DNA from: Ipomoea triloba
Lineage: Eukaryota > Streptophyta > Magnoliopsida > Solanales > Convolvulaceae
DNA: 64,000 nucleotides
NCBI RefSeq assembly: GCF_003576645.1
Contig: NC_044924.1
Coordinates: 1,077,490 to 1,141,489, forward strand
Reading direction: 5' to 3'
In this document: positions 34,855-47,383 of the stretch, piece after piece
Numbering within the stretch: the first letter of the stretch is position 1
How the letters are laid out: each line of letters begins with the position of its first letter
The notes under the pieces: model-generated
The model's input: the letters and a program-made list of their open reading frames with translations, nothing else
Database searches by the model: none
Told to the model about the DNA's origin: nothing
Position numbers and translations under genes: made by a program

Positions 34855-37800
34855 ATGCTACAGAGCAGCCATACAGCAACCCAGCTGACCGTCAGTCTCT
34901 CTTCGTGTTCTCGTCAAGAAACCCACAAGATCCGCAGTTCACCCAAATTTTCCATGCGCACAGCATTCAGCTTCCTCCACACATTCTCCGTCTCCGTTCT
35001 CACTCGCAGTGGCCATTGGAACCGACGCGGCCTCTTATGCACGGCTTCCCTGCTCCGGAACTCCTCAGCAACGTCTCCTCATCTTCGTTTCTACCCTGGT
35101 AGCCTGGTATACTGCTCCACGCTCCGCTCATCCTCTCCTTCGGCTAGTACTTTCTTTGAACAGCTAGTGTACGAGCCTGAAGAATCCCTGAAACATGAGG
35201 AGGACTTGTCGAGCAGCACTGAGAGGGAAATTTTCAATTTTGATAGCTCCTTCGAGTCTATCGAGTTGAAGCGGTTCGATTCGCCGGTTGTAGATGTCAA
35301 GGAGCTTGAGGAACTTCCCGAAGAGTGGCGCCGGTCAAGATTGGCCTGGCTTTGCAAGGAGCTTCCTGCGCATAAGCATAATACTTTGATTCGGATTCTC
35401 AATGCTCAGAGGAAGTGGCTCAGACAAGAAGATGCTACTTATATTGTCTGTCATTGTATGCGAATTCGTGAAAATGAGACTGCTTTCAGGGTAAGAGCTG
35501 CCTGCTCATCGTCAATATCATTTAAACATTTTCACTGTTGAATATTCTTCTTTGTATGGTAGGTTATGTTGAGCATTGTGCAATCCAACTATCATACTTT
35601 TAGTTGAGATGGAACATTCAATTTGGTATTGAGATGGAACACATACTTTAATTTTATATCATAGGTTGAGGGGCGTATTGAACATATAATATATAAACAT
35701 AAATGCGCAATCCAACTTAGACTTCAATTGGTTATTTGTCTACAGCAAGTGATCATATAGAGAAATGTTGCAACTTTGTGTGGTATGCGAGTTGCTAATT
35801 GGCAATACAATATCGTTAGACTGTGTAGTTATCAAGTCCTGAAGTTGTTTTATGCAGGGGTAGTGCATGAATAACAGAATGACGCCTAGATGCTCTCCAA
35901 CACTAATTTAGCTAGACTGTTAGTGTATTAACTTTTAAGCATAGTTGATGAAATCTTCATTTCTCATTTGAAGTTACTTTTAAAAGCAAGAATTAGTAAC
36001 TTGATGAAGATATTTTTAAGCCTATGTATGTGTTAAATTACAAGTTCTTGTATTTCTGAGTGATGTAATGCCAAAAGAAGATGCTGAATTCTTTGATTAT
36101 ACTAACATGATGAAGTTTACTTTGCAATTCAGGTGTACAAATGGATGATGCTGCAACATTGGTTTCAATTTGATTTTGCTCTAGCTACGAGGCTAGCAGA
36201 TTATTTGGGTAAGGAGCGCAAGTACTTGAAGTGCCGGGAGGTTTATGATGACATACTTAATCAAGGGCGAGTGCCTGCTGAGTCAACTTTCCATATTCTG
36301 GTAGTTGCATATCTTAGTTCATCTGGTCAATCAGTTGTGGAAGAAGCATTCAGCATTTATAGCCGCATGATCCAGCTGGGAGGTTATAGGCCTCGTCTTA
36401 GCTTACACAATTCTCTGTTTAAAGCTCTGGTGGGAAAACAAGGAGGTTCTTTTGAGGAAACTCTAAAACAAGCAGAGTTTATTTATCACAATTTGACTAC
36501 TTCAGGGCTTCAGATACACAAGGATATCTATGGTGGTCTTATATGGCTCCACAGTTATCAGGATTTAATAGATAAGGATAGAATTGCATTATTGAGAACA
36601 GAGATGCGTTTGAGAGGGATTGAAGAAAGCACAGATGTACTTGTGTCAGTCTTGAGAGCTTGCTCAAAGAATGGGGATGCAGAGGAAGCTGAAAGAACTT
36701 GGTCAAAACTTCTTTCCTCTAATCCTAGTCCTCCACCACAAGCTTTTATGTTTAGAATGGTAACCTATGCAAAGATTGGAGAGCATATGAAATGTTTGGA
36801 GATATTTAGGCTAATGCAAGAGGAGTTGGGTTCTACTGCTGCCATAGCATATCATAAAATCATTGAGGTGTTGTCTAAAGCTGAAAAGCTAGAACTGGCA
36901 GAGTCGATCATGACAGAGTTCATTGACAGTGGTCTGGGGCCGTTGCGGCCATCATTTATTGATATGATGAAAATGTACTCCACTTTAGGCTTACATGAGA
37001 AATTGGAGTCAACTTTCTTTCAGTGTCTTAAAAAATGCCGTCCAAATAGGAAAGTCTTCAGCATATACTTGGATTTATTGGTTCAAATTGGCAGTATTGA
37101 CGAGGCAGGAGAAGTCTTCAATCAGATGATTGAGAACACGTCAATTGGTGTCAATGCACATTGTTGCAATAGCATTTTGAGAGGATACCTCTCCCAGGGG
37201 GAGCATGTAAAGGCAGAAAAAGTATATAGGTTGATGCACCTGAAGAAATATGATATTGATTCTTCCTTGATAGAAAAGCTCAATTTTGTTCTGAGTTTGC
37301 GCCAGAAGGTTGTCAAAGAACCCATAAGGCAGAAGCTCAGCATAGAACAGAGAGAGGTCATGGTGGGGTTGTTGTTGGGTGGTTTGCAAATTAAATCAGA
37401 TGCAGAGAGGAAGAAACATTTAGTCCATTTTGAATTCAGTGAAAACTTGAAGCATCATTCCGTTTTAAGGAGACACATGTATGACAAGTGTCGTGAGTGG
37501 TTAGCTTGTACAGATAAACTGGCAGGTGATGATGATGATGATGATGTTCCTTGGGTGTTTACCACCATTCCACATTCTTATTTTGGTTTTTATGCTGACC
37601 AATTCTGGCGAAAAGGTCAACCTACTATTCCAAAACTAATCCACAGATGGTTGTCACCCCGAGTTCTTGCTTACTGGTACATGTACTCAGGCTACCGGAC
37701 ATCATCAGGGGATATTCTGTTGAGATTAAAAGGAAGCCAAGAGGGCATTGAAAATATTGTCAAAGCATTCAAGGCCAAATCATTGGATTGCAGACTAAAA

Positions 37801-38007
37801 AGGAAGGGAAGCTCGGTTTGGATAGGTTTTCTGGGAGATAAGTCTATGTGGTTCTGGAAACTGGTTGAACCCTTTATTCTTGATGATCTAAAAGATTGCC
37901 TGAGACCAAGAGGCAACCTATCGGATGATTTGGAAGGAATTCAAACCATTGACAGCGGGTCTGAATCTGATGAGAAGCCCTCTGAGTGCAGTGATGGTGA
38001 GATGTAA
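34855..38007 (+). CDS. OTP51: OTP51-like PPR/LAGLIDADG plastid splicing factor
   Basis: Two exons, 34855-35490 and 36133-38007, GT-AG and phase 0, encode 836 aa. In Arabidopsis OTP51 is needed for splicing of ycf3 intron 2 and hence photosystem I assembly. The N-terminal 60-90 residues are rich in Ser, Thr and Arg and lack acidic residues, as expected for a transit peptide. A later in-frame ATG at 34954 would still leave such a peptide, so the start is uncertain. PPR repeats occupy about residues 240-590 (for example KYLKCREVYDDILNQGRVP and SIDEAGEVFNQMIEN). The C-terminal part has the two degenerate LAGLIDADG halves typical of this protein, near GLLLGGLQIKSD (about 622) and IGFLGDKSMWFWKL (about 778). 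A run of seven Asp occurs near 678, and the tail is acidic. The combination of PPR and LAGLIDADG is diagnostic. Confidence 0.9.
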
Positions 38008-39165
38008 CAATATCTCTTGTAATCAGTTTCTGGTTATACTGCAGATTTACACTCGGCATTGCTGCCTCGTTTTCCCTGTATGTGTAGCATACGCTTCCAA
38101 CCCATTTTTTGAAACTTTTAATTTAGTAATATGCAGAGTTGTATATATTCAGTTGTGGAATTCCAATATGTAAACTTGCAAGAATTAATCTCATGGCCAT
38201 GATGATAAATGCTGCCAAGGTTCTTATTTAAACTTACATGAATCAACATGCAGAGTTTATTCTAGTATGAGATTCAAGGTTCAGGCAATTAGAAAATGTT
38301 GGAAATGCTGATGGTTTGAAGAATTGTAGGCAAACATGGAGAAGAAAATATGTTTGTATCTCCATTTGAGTTACAAAATACTTACACGTGTTATCTATCT
38401 TACCATTCACTCAATTATTACTTCTTGAAATGGTTAGGCTCAAAAGGATTAAAGGGTAAATTGCTGGTCAGATTAATTCAAACTCCCGATTTCTTTTAAG
38501 CAATGAGAGTCTAACCTGGTTAATTTTATTTCCATTTAAACTCTAACTACCTGTAATATTCCTAGTGGAGTGGTATAAGTTTAATAACTTTAATAATGAC
38601 TTGTTAATTTTTTTATTTTTTTATTTTTTGAGGAAAATGACTTGTTAATTTATACTAATGAATATATTATTCTAGATTTATTTAGAAACCAATTACCTTT
38701 GGTTGCAAAATAGCAAATTCATAAATCATAGGGTTTTACTATACATACTCTCAAATTCTACTCCCTTACTTCACTCCCACCCTAGAAAAGTATCTACATC
38801 AAAAACATATGAGAGGGAGTACAACAAAAACATGTGAGAGGGAGTACAAATTGGGAATATAAAATGAGGGTGCAACAAGTATTTTCCTAAATCATAATAA
38901 AAAAGATTTTCAGTTCCAGTAACATCCTAAATAAAATTAGCATATTTTCTTTCAAAAGGATTTTAGGACTTTAGGTTGGAGTCTAATCCTAATCAAAATA
39001 GTATTAAAATTTAAAGGGTAATAAAAACAAACAAACAAAATTTCTTTCTGTACTAGTGTACTTGAGGAAGAAACCATTCGACTCCGATTGACTTCTGGTA
39101 TAGCCAGCCAGCCAATCTGCATGCAGTCCCTCACTCTACCGGTCTAACCTGCCCAAGTGTGAAAA
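38008..39165. other. Intergenic spacer OTP51 to SWIB gene
   Basis: AT-rich. Holds the OTP51 3' UTR and the SWIB gene promoter. Near 38806-38850 a 24 base unit ending GAGAGGGAGTACAA is repeated twice in tandem. No coding potential was recognised. Confidence 0.65.
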
Positions 39166-41437
39166 ATGGTGTCGGACTCCGAGTTGGTGGGCCGGCTGTG
39201 GGATATTCTCCGGGACGCTGACCTCGAGACCGCCACCGCCGCCAGCGTCCGGCGGCGGCTCGAGGAGCAACTGGGTGTTTGTTTGCTTGACCGGAAGGCC
39301 TTCATCAGGGACCAAATCGACCTTTTCCTCCAGACCCATGTTGTAACGCCTCAATACAACAAAGTAGAGCGGGGAGCCGATGACTCGGAGAATGTGAAGC
39401 AAGAAAAGAACGAGAATCGCGATTCCCAAAAAGAGGGCACCGTTAAAGAAGAAGAAGAAGAAGAAATTGATGACCAAGATGAGAAAGAGGAAGAAGAGAC
39501 TGCCGAAAAGAGAACTCAGAAAGCAAAGTACAGTTTTGTTTTTCCTTCTTTTTATCCTCCATTACTCATTCTTTCTCCCCTGTAATGCAATAATATTTGC
39601 AGTCCAGTAGAAATTGCTTACTTTTTCATAAGACCTGAAATCATAATCACCACCAGAAAACCATAACTTTTTTCTCTGTGTTTTTGTGATGCTCTAAATG
39701 TTTCAATTTTCTGTTAGGTGAGTTAAAGCTTAAAGCTTTGAACCATTCCACAATTTGTTTGTGTCATAGGTTTGTATATAGGTGGTTTGCTATGGTATAT
39801 GATGATATCCAATTATGTATGGAAGTGTCAACATTTTTGCTCACCCAAGCATAATCAATTGGAGTATTAGCCAGCCATTATTGAAGTTGAATATGTGCTT
39901 GCACTATGTTATGTATCAGCTCTATAATGATTGAGATTTTATGCATATGCAAATAGGTCTAATACGAAGGAGAAAGATGATAAGAAAAGAGGCAAAGGCT
40001 TTAACAAACCGTGCGCCATTTCTCCACAACTTCAAGTATTAGTCCAGGAGCCAGAACTTGCGCGAACAGAGGTATTGTATAGGTTGTGGACATGGCTTTT
40101 TATGTTCCTTACAGAAATGTTTAATTTGGAACTAACTGGGTTCAAAACTTCCCCTTTATGTGGATGTTTACATAGAGATTATCTAACCCAATCGGAAGGA
40201 GAATTATGGTTCACTTGCTTATGACTTTATGAGTTCCATAATGTGGCAATTTCTATATGTGCTTTTGTTTTTGCTTGTAAACTTTAGTACGGAGTACTTG
40301 CTTGCCTATGATTGGATTTGCTTGCAAGGTTCACCTTGTGGCAGCAAGTATACTAGTACTTCCGTTGAATCTAATACTAGCTATTTTGGTAAATTTGTAG
40401 GTTGTCAAAAGAATCTGGGCCTATATCCGGGAGAATAATTTGCAAGATCCAAAGAACAAGAAAAAAATTATATGTGATGAAACTTTGTTGGGGATTTTTC
40501 GTGTCAAGACCATTGACATGTTTCGAATGAATCAGACACTTTCAAAGCATATATGGCCTATTGAGAAAGAAGATGGTAAGTTTTTTTTTTTCTTAAACAC
40601 ATAAGAAGTTAGACATGTCTGATTTGTTGATCAAGCTTTGATTATCACCAGTTTATACTTACACTTCCAGCGTTCTTAATTGATTAAGAATACTGCCTAT
40701 GATTGGTCTTCGGAGATTTTGTGTATTCTTCTGGAGACACTTCCAGTGCTCTAGGCTTTAGCTCATAAGCTGTGCCAAAATGTGTTAAGACCCTGAGGAT
40801 TAATGCTATGAGTAGCTGAGGAGTTGTAAATGGATACTGGAGAAACTGCTTTGCTGCAATGAATTTGTGTTGTATCTTCTTTAGTTTTGAAGCTTTAATG
40901 ATAAGTGGGATGATATTTTGCCCAAAACATGCAGTCACTCCGGTCAAATCCTCACCAAAGGAAAGGCAACGGAAAAAGGGCAGAGACGAAGGTGAGAACT
41001 AAGGGCCACAAGTTTCAGATCAGCTTTCAATTTTAACCCTAATTTTCTATCTTTGAACATCCCCTTAACCACTCCACAACTTACACATTGGTTAAACTGT
41101 CTTCCAAATTTATTCAGATTCAGATTCAGATTTTGAGCCAAAGCAGGAAGTGAAACGACAGAAAGGACTGAAAGGTGGTGGCACCGGTTTCCTTGCTCCA
41201 CTCCAACTCTCGGACTCTCTGGTAAAATTCTTTGGTACTGGTGAAAATGCACTATCACGGGGAGATGTGGTGAAGAGAATGTGGAAGTACATTAAAGAAA
41301 ATGAGCTGCAGGACCCATCTAATAAGAGGAGGGTCATTTGTGATGACAAGTTAAGAGAACTCCTCGAGGTTGATTCTTTTGAAGGCTTCACGATGACTAA
41401 GCTCTTGACTGCTCATTTTATAAAAACAGCAGGGTGA
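39166..41437 (+). CDS. DEK_C and double SWIB/MDM2 domain protein (UAF30-like)
   Basis: Five exons, 39166-39527, 39957-40071, 40401-40575, 40935-40991, 41118-41437, all GT-AG and in phase, encode 342 aa. Residues 1-58 form a DEK C-terminal-like domain (DSELVGRLWDILRDADLETA...). Residues 75-130 are very acidic then Lys-rich, with a run of Glu near 97-101. A first SWIB domain spans about 133-216 (FNKPCAISPQLQ, VVKRIWAYIRENNLQDP). A Lys-rich linker follows, then a second SWIB domain at about 258-340 (VVKRMWKYIKENELQDP), which ends almost at the stop. SWIB proteins of this type occur in BAF60-like chromatin remodelling subunits and the yeast UAF30 transcription factor. A nuclear role in chromatin or rDNA transcription is inferred from family only. 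The closest Arabidopsis match I recall is At1g49520. Confidence 0.9.
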
Positions 41438-41950
41438 TGTTATCTTACATTTTTGAGCAACGTGAAAGTGTTTGTTGTCTTGCTTTTCATTCCCCTTGCC
41501 TAGAATCTCCTTATAGAACTTCTTGACCTCTATAAATGTAGCAAGCTACGGAATCAAAAACTGAATTATTAGGCTACTGGAGATTTTAAACATTTTATTT
41601 AACACGCAGTAAGTTGCACTGACTTCTTCTTGTTTACATTGTGTTTTAGTTAGTGTCTGCATCTTTTGAATCTTAGAAGTTTAAGGTCATGAACTTGGCC
41701 CAATCAAAAGAATTGACGCATTGTAAGCAGCCCAAATCAGCATGCCTCCATTATTAAAAAGAACCAAGAAAACATTGTCTGTGTCATGTCCTTTCAAGTC
41801 TATTAGGCCTTCCCCAATAGTTAAAATTTGGGTGTAGATTTTGAGATGTTTTTGTAAGTGTGATTAGGAAAGAGAAAATGAAGGGAAGAAAAAAAAAGAA
41901 AAGGAAAAACAAAAAACAAAATAAAAAATTGAAAAAATAATAATAATTTA

Positions 41951-42031
41951 CGCGCCCAGGGGGGCGCGAGCACTGCACGCGCCTGCCTGGGCGCGAATTC
42001 CGCGCCTCACGCGTGCGTGAGGCGCGGAATT
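41951..42031. repeat. Two adjacent GC-rich perfect hairpins
   Basis: First hairpin: CGCGCCCAGG at 41951-41960 pairs with CCTGGGCGCG at 41986-41995. Second hairpin, immediately after: 17 base arms 41996-42012 and 42015-42031 (AATTCCGCGCCTCACGC and its inverse) with a two-base spacer. The block is strongly GC-rich inside very AT-rich DNA and rich in CpG. It is probably the core of a small transposable element or a structured insertion. Confidence 0.85.
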
Positions 42032-42875
42032 AATGACTGGTGGAGCCCATTGTTAACCTGCAAAATCCCAACCTTGCAGGACAAATATCCCATTACCATG
42101 TAAGCCTTTCCCATTTGTTGTGAGACTTTAATTAAGCTTTTGTTCTTAAACTTTGTGCCAAAATTGGCTATTGTGGAGGGCCTTAAGGTTTCTTGTGTTT
42201 TGGTTGGTGGGTTGGTTTTAGCGGGCACGTGTAAAAGGAAATACTCACCACCACAAAAACACCTATCATGCTGAAGTAGTCCTTGCAGATGGAAGTAGGG
42301 ATTCATTCAACTGCAATATGATAAAAGAAGGGACCATAAAATATTGTTCTCCACTCTCTAGCATAGAGACTCGAGTTGAATCTAGATTAACTTTACCGTG
42401 GTGAGTAAAAATTGACTTCGAATTACGGGTGCCAAAAGAGTGTTATTTGAATAAACTCAAGTGGTATATATATTATGTGTACATGTATCGAGCTTGACAA
42501 ATATATATATATATATATTCAAATTTTAATTTCTTGGGCCAGCTCAACGCGCAAAGTCCATTTTGGATAGCTCTTTTATGCAGAGCTAGTTTAGTTGGTT
42601 CGATCGATTATTTTAAAGTCTTGCTCTAGTAAACTTGTTCTGCATAGAGTGCATAGGTAGGGGCGAAAACCTAGGAAATGGGGATGGGAACCTAGATACT
42701 AATGAAGCGACTTGCAATTTATCTCTTTCAATAGCTCTTGGACATGGACTCTAATAGCATCCACAATAAAGGGTCCGATTTTTTAGATGAAAATGCCACA
42801 TGGAGGTGAGAGAAAATAAATGAGAGAATGGTGAGGTTCATCTGCAAAGTAAGGGATTTTTATGGTTCCAAGAAA

Positions 42876-42883
<8 letters not shown>

Positions 42884-42916
<33 letters not shown>
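42884..42916. repeat. (TA)n microsatellite
   Basis: About 16 TA units preceded by an A-run. Confidence 0.9.
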
Positions 42917-42918
<2 letters not shown>

Positions 42919-43334
42919 AGAGAATTAAATGGAGTTGACAAGTCTTGTGCACGTTTCAGGCGCAATGAAGAGTAACTTTTTAAAAAATAAAAAAATTAAT
43001 TTATTTGTTTTTTCTCTTTCTTATATTCCTTCTCATATTCTTTTTCATAATCACGCTTGCAAAAACCCTTAAAAAAAAGAAAAAAAGAAAAAAAAAAAAC
43101 TCCACTATTAAGGATGCTTGTACCCTCGGTAAAAGATGAAATTGAAAGAAGTAGGACAACAAACACAAAAATTGTCCACATGCTTTTATAAGTAGACAAA
43201 GTCGAAAAGAAAAAGAATCTTGAGGACGGTGGGACCCTGCACTATTCTCCTCTGGAACACTGTAGATGGAGCAATGAGCATAGCTGTTTTACAAGTTCCA
43301 ATCGCATCCCAATTTAAGATTGGCAATATATACT

Positions 43335-43505
43335 ACGGAGTATGATAGATTTTTTTTTTTTTTTTGAGTACTACGACTCTGTTACATTGTAGTATCTGTT
43401 CATAACTATTTTCTCAACCTACTGAAGCACAACGAGTCAACAGGTGCCTCCACTGAGGCTCGAACCCACTCCCATCATCCATGTGACCACGGAGTATGAT
43501 AGATT
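43335..43505 (-). mobile_element. tRNA-derived SINE with 17 bp target duplication
   Basis: A 17 bp direct repeat, ACGGAGTATGATAGATT, lies at 43335-43351 and 43489-43505. Between them is a 137 bp body on the minus strand ending in a poly(A) tail (T-run on the plus strand from 43352). In the sense direction it has a pol III B-box-like GGTTCGAGCC. The start of a typical A box is missing or degenerate, so the copy is probably slightly 5'-truncated. A diverged relative occurs at 53605-53745. Confidence 0.85.
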
Positions 43506-43576
43506 AGAGTATACTAAAAAAATAATAATAATTATATTGCATTATATATTATATTTTAATATATAAATACAAAAAT

Positions 43577-44279
43577 ATTAATTTTAATTTTTTTTTTTGA
43601 AAATAAACATAGCTATTCCATTAATTCATAACATAAAACGTTTACATCAATGATCAATGAAATGGTAAACCATTCCTTACAGTCAGACATAGAAACAACT
43701 TTTCTAACTATGCTATAGAAAACTTGAATCGCAGACTGTTTCATAACTATGAAGCTATGTTCCTTCAAGGAGCTTAAAGCTTCATCAAAGATCTGGGTCT
43801 TCATCATCATTCTTTTTTGCTCGCCCAGGATAAGATCAACACTTGCCGAAACCAAACTAAACGATTTATGCTAATGATAATGAAAAGCTCGTGAAAGTAA
43901 CGAGAGGAAAAAGCCCGTGAAAGTAACGAGAGGAAAACACAATAATAGAGAAAATAAAAAGTGGTAAAGCCAAAATAGGGTTGTGAGTTCAATACTACCA
44001 ACACAAACCCCAATACCTACCTACTATTATTTTATTCAAAGGGAAAGAAAACGGAAGAAGAAGATTTGTGGCGGTGGTCGGAGGCGGACGGAGCTGCGAC
44101 GGTGATCGGGGCAGAAGAAGAGCGAGAGTAAACGTAGAAGGTGACCAAAACCGCCGGCTCAAAGCTCCATTAGAGCTCCGGCCAGAGGCCGGCGGTGAAA
44201 GCCGAAGAGCCGAAGTTGAGCAGCAGAGAAAAACTTTTTGTTTTAGAGAGAAAAGGGAGGCAGCCATTAATTTTAATTT
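43577..44279 (-). mobile_element. Short LINE-derived retroposon with 14 bp target duplication
   Basis: The 14 bp direct repeat ATTAATTTTAATTT lies at 43577-43590 and 44266-44279. Between them is a 675 bp minus-strand insertion ending in poly(A) (T-run from 43591 on plus). The 5' third (44265 down to about 44040) is CT-rich and GC-rich and starts ATGGCTGCCTCCC. The 3' third (43855-43613, minus) encodes a degenerate peptide with SLKEHSFIVMK and VVSMSDCKEWFT ending CYELME. This resembles the very C-terminus of the RNase H region of plant LINEs. The reverse transcriptase and most of RNase H are absent, so this appears to be an internally deleted, non-autonomous LINE derivative. A tandem duplication of CGTGAAAGTAACGAGAGGAAAA occurs inside at about 43891-43937. 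Confidence 0.65.
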
Positions 44280-45514
44280 ATACGTACTATATTTTAATGG
44301 ATACTAACTTTGTCTTTATTTATAATCACAACTTTTATTATCTTTTAATGAAAGCATTCTGATTTTTGTTATATAAAGGAATAATAATATAAGATATATA
44401 ATTTAAAATGTAGGTGTGTTTTAGAAGTATATAAATATACAAAATAATAAGCATACATAAGTATTATTAATGTTTTTCATTTAAACTATACTAAAAAAAA
44501 AAATTATTTGTGCACTTGGTCAATCATGCTCATGTGTAAAGTCTGTAAATTATACACAAGAAGTAAAATACACTAGAAAATATCTTATGTGTATTAGATA
44601 ATTTCTACTCATATATAATAATTCACAGCTCAGAGAAATGAATTACAATAAAAAAAATAAAAAACTATATACAACATATTTGATGGAAATGATATTTAAA
44701 ATAATTGAACTCTTTTTAATATTCAAATTTACTTTATGTGGATATGTTTAATGGAGAGCTTTAACTGTTTGAATGTTAATATTATCCAAAGAGTTTTAAC
44801 ACACAATGCCACGTTTCAATGGGCCAACCTTATCGGCAATAGAGAGATAGGTCAGTAGTTATTATCTATGGGTTGATTGTTATAAATTCATCATCCACCT
44901 CCTGTCCCATATCAAAGATTGGTGGCAAAATGCTTATGTTATATGTTTTATATTCGTTATCTTTATCTTAATCTTATATTATTAATAACTTAATTAATTA
45001 TATCTATCCATTATGTACTGAATATCTAAAAATATAATAAGTCTCAATAACTTGTATATAATAACTATATTGTACTTTAAAAAAAACTTACAAATTATTT
45101 TCTTATTTATTTATTTAGTTATACGTAATGTATTACTTATTTATATTATGTCTTATAATTTTTATCATATTAGTTGTAATATTGTTTGGTTTTATATTTA
45201 TTTTGATTATATAATTTTAACATTATTTTTATTCATTGGACACTTATTTAATAAATGAATTTTAATAAATTCTTATTGATAAGTATTGAAATTTTGGGGT
45301 GTTAATAAATTAAGTCATTCCAATAAAAGATTTAAAAATTAAATATAATTGCTACATTTTATCCCACAGTCAATTTATGGTTTTCTACCCGAAAAAAGTC
45401 GTCAAATTGAAAGTCGTGCAATGATATCCGCTAAGAAAAAAGTTAGTGAGGTTACGGACAAGTTCCGTTCCAATACGAAAATGCATTTATGTTTTTACTT
45501 GAGAAAAGTTTGAC

Positions 45515-45546
<32 letters not shown>

Positions 45547-46414
45547 TAATAAATCTACCTACGTAATTGGCAAAATAGAGCAAATAGGTGAGAGGGGATA
45601 GTTGTTGCCAACCATTATGCTTTTCCAAACCAATAGAAATTGTGATTATTAGAGTTACGGTTGAACGAGTAAAGTCTCGGTCAAGTCTATTAAACAGAAT
45701 TTTTTTGTGTAGTTTAAGGAATATATATTAATTTGTTAATTGGTATGGTGATGATAAACCAAGAAATGGACTATACCCATTTAATTTTTATTTTTAAAGT
45801 GTAACAAAACAAGTGATGAAGATAACATCTATCCTATCTCCATCGATTCAGGCTAGGAACCAAAATGGCCATCTTTAAAAAATTTAAAAGTCAAAACTAA
45901 TAGACTAGAAAATAAAAGCAATATATACCATCAAAGCACACATACTTATCAATTATCATCAAGAGGGGCCAAGGAGTGGAAGATATTGTCTTGAGGACGG
46001 GAAAACACACAAACATAACAATAATATCACTCAACTACTCCATATTTGATTTATATTTAAATTTGCCATACCTTATCACTTTCGTTTCATTCTTCAAGTG
46101 CCTCGCATTACACATTGCTAGTCGACATTCATATTTTTCATTGTCAAAATCAAATCTTGATTCAAAAATCTACGCGAATAAATAATCTAAATTTCACGAT
46201 ACCCTGCTACATAACATTATAATCTAAAAATGTAAATTTTCCCAAAATTTCTTTTTTTATTGTTGGATTACGGATGTTTTGTGTTGTAAATCCATAAAAT
46301 TTATCTAATTTTGTTAGAAAACAAGATATTATTAGTACCCTTATAAATGACAGAAATAATGTACATGCATCATATCCTGGATTCCTGGTGCTATTACGCT
46401 GATTAAGAACAAAG
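44280..46414. other. AT-rich intergenic DNA
   Basis: Very AT-rich, no genes recognised. It contains a (TAA)n microsatellite near 45518-45546. Confidence 0.6.
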
Positions 46415-46419
46415 TAGTC

Positions 46420-47382
46420 TGATAAGCACTATTTTTATATTCATTTTAAATTAATTCTTATAATAATTAGTTTTATTTATTTAACATTATATTTATTTTA
46501 AGTTTAATTTTATATTTTATATTTTATATTAATATATTAGTTATTTGAATAATTAATTTTAGTAGTTGTTTTGGGCCATTAAAAATTTTGCGTATTAATA
46601 TTAGTATTAATAAAGTTGGGCTAGGTGAATTAAAGTTGACTCTTTGCTTCTCTAATTCATTTTGAACCAACCAAACCTTATTTATTTACTTTATTACTAA
46701 GCCCAATCCAAACCCCTTTATTTTCATTGTAATTATGTACGACAGCAGCATAGGGAAATTAGAGCAGATTGCGGTGACGACTTCTACGACAATTCCGATA
46801 ATTAATCCTTCAATGCTACGTGCGATTCGGACGGCCACAGACTGCTGCAGTTGCTTCTTACATGTTCCGATTTATGCTCTCCTTCTAGCAATTAGCACAA
46901 ATGTCGGATCCTTGATTGTATAAATAGATTAGCAGCCTGCTTTGTAATGGGCATCCCATTTGAATTCAATTAGATTTCCTTTTGTTGCCTCTCACGTACA
47001 TATATATACATATATTTTCATTAAATTCTCTTTTTAGAGAATTAATATATTTATATATATTTTTATTTAGTAACCAATTCCTACGATGTACTGCTAAGTT
47101 CTTATTTTTCCAATTCGAGGATTATGGAAGTTTGATTCTACAAGACCAGTAAGCTTTATTTAGCCTAATTTATTCTTTGCGCTTTATTATCTATATATCT
47201 TCTGTTATATTCATATATATGAATTAATGCTTGGTTAATTGTTGCAAAAGGATCCATTGTTCAATTATCAAGTTATTAAATTGCTAGTCAGAACCTTGAA
47301 TCCGTAATTGTTTAAGTGTTTTGATGTTAGTAGCAAATAGCACAATTTGATTATAACTGATTTTCGTTTTGTGTTATGGAGA
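46420..47382 (+). repeat. Athila-like 5' LTR, truncated at an N
   Basis: 963 bp of an LTR whose full length is 1470 bp. It contains TATAAATA at 46919-46926, a likely promoter TATA box, also found in the right LTR at 52368-52375. It stops exactly at the N at 47383. Confidence 0.9.
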
Positions 47383-47383
47383 N

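Larger units (their letters stand above)
41438..43334. other. Repeat-rich intergenic DNA
   Basis: AT-rich spacer without recognisable genes. It contains a GC-rich hairpin pair (41951-42031, listed separately), an AT run near 42499-42519, and a (TA)n microsatellite at about 42884-42916. AGCATCC near 42750 and its inverse GGATGCT near 43113 bound a region that could be an old MITE interrupted by the TA run, but the match is short. Confidence 0.6.

Noticed and set aside
42749..43115. Possible MITE bounded by AGCATCC / GGATGCT
   Set aside because: Terminal match is only a few bases and no target duplication could be defined; mentioned in the spacer entry only.
44068..44307. Plus-strand open frame in GC-rich DNA
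   Set aside because: It is antisense to the 5' part of the retroposon defined by the 14 bp target duplication, and shows no domain.
46735..46923. 62-codon open frame, repeated at 52184-52372
   Set aside because: Both copies lie inside the Athila-like LTR and end at its TATA box; duplication follows from the LTR, not from a gene.
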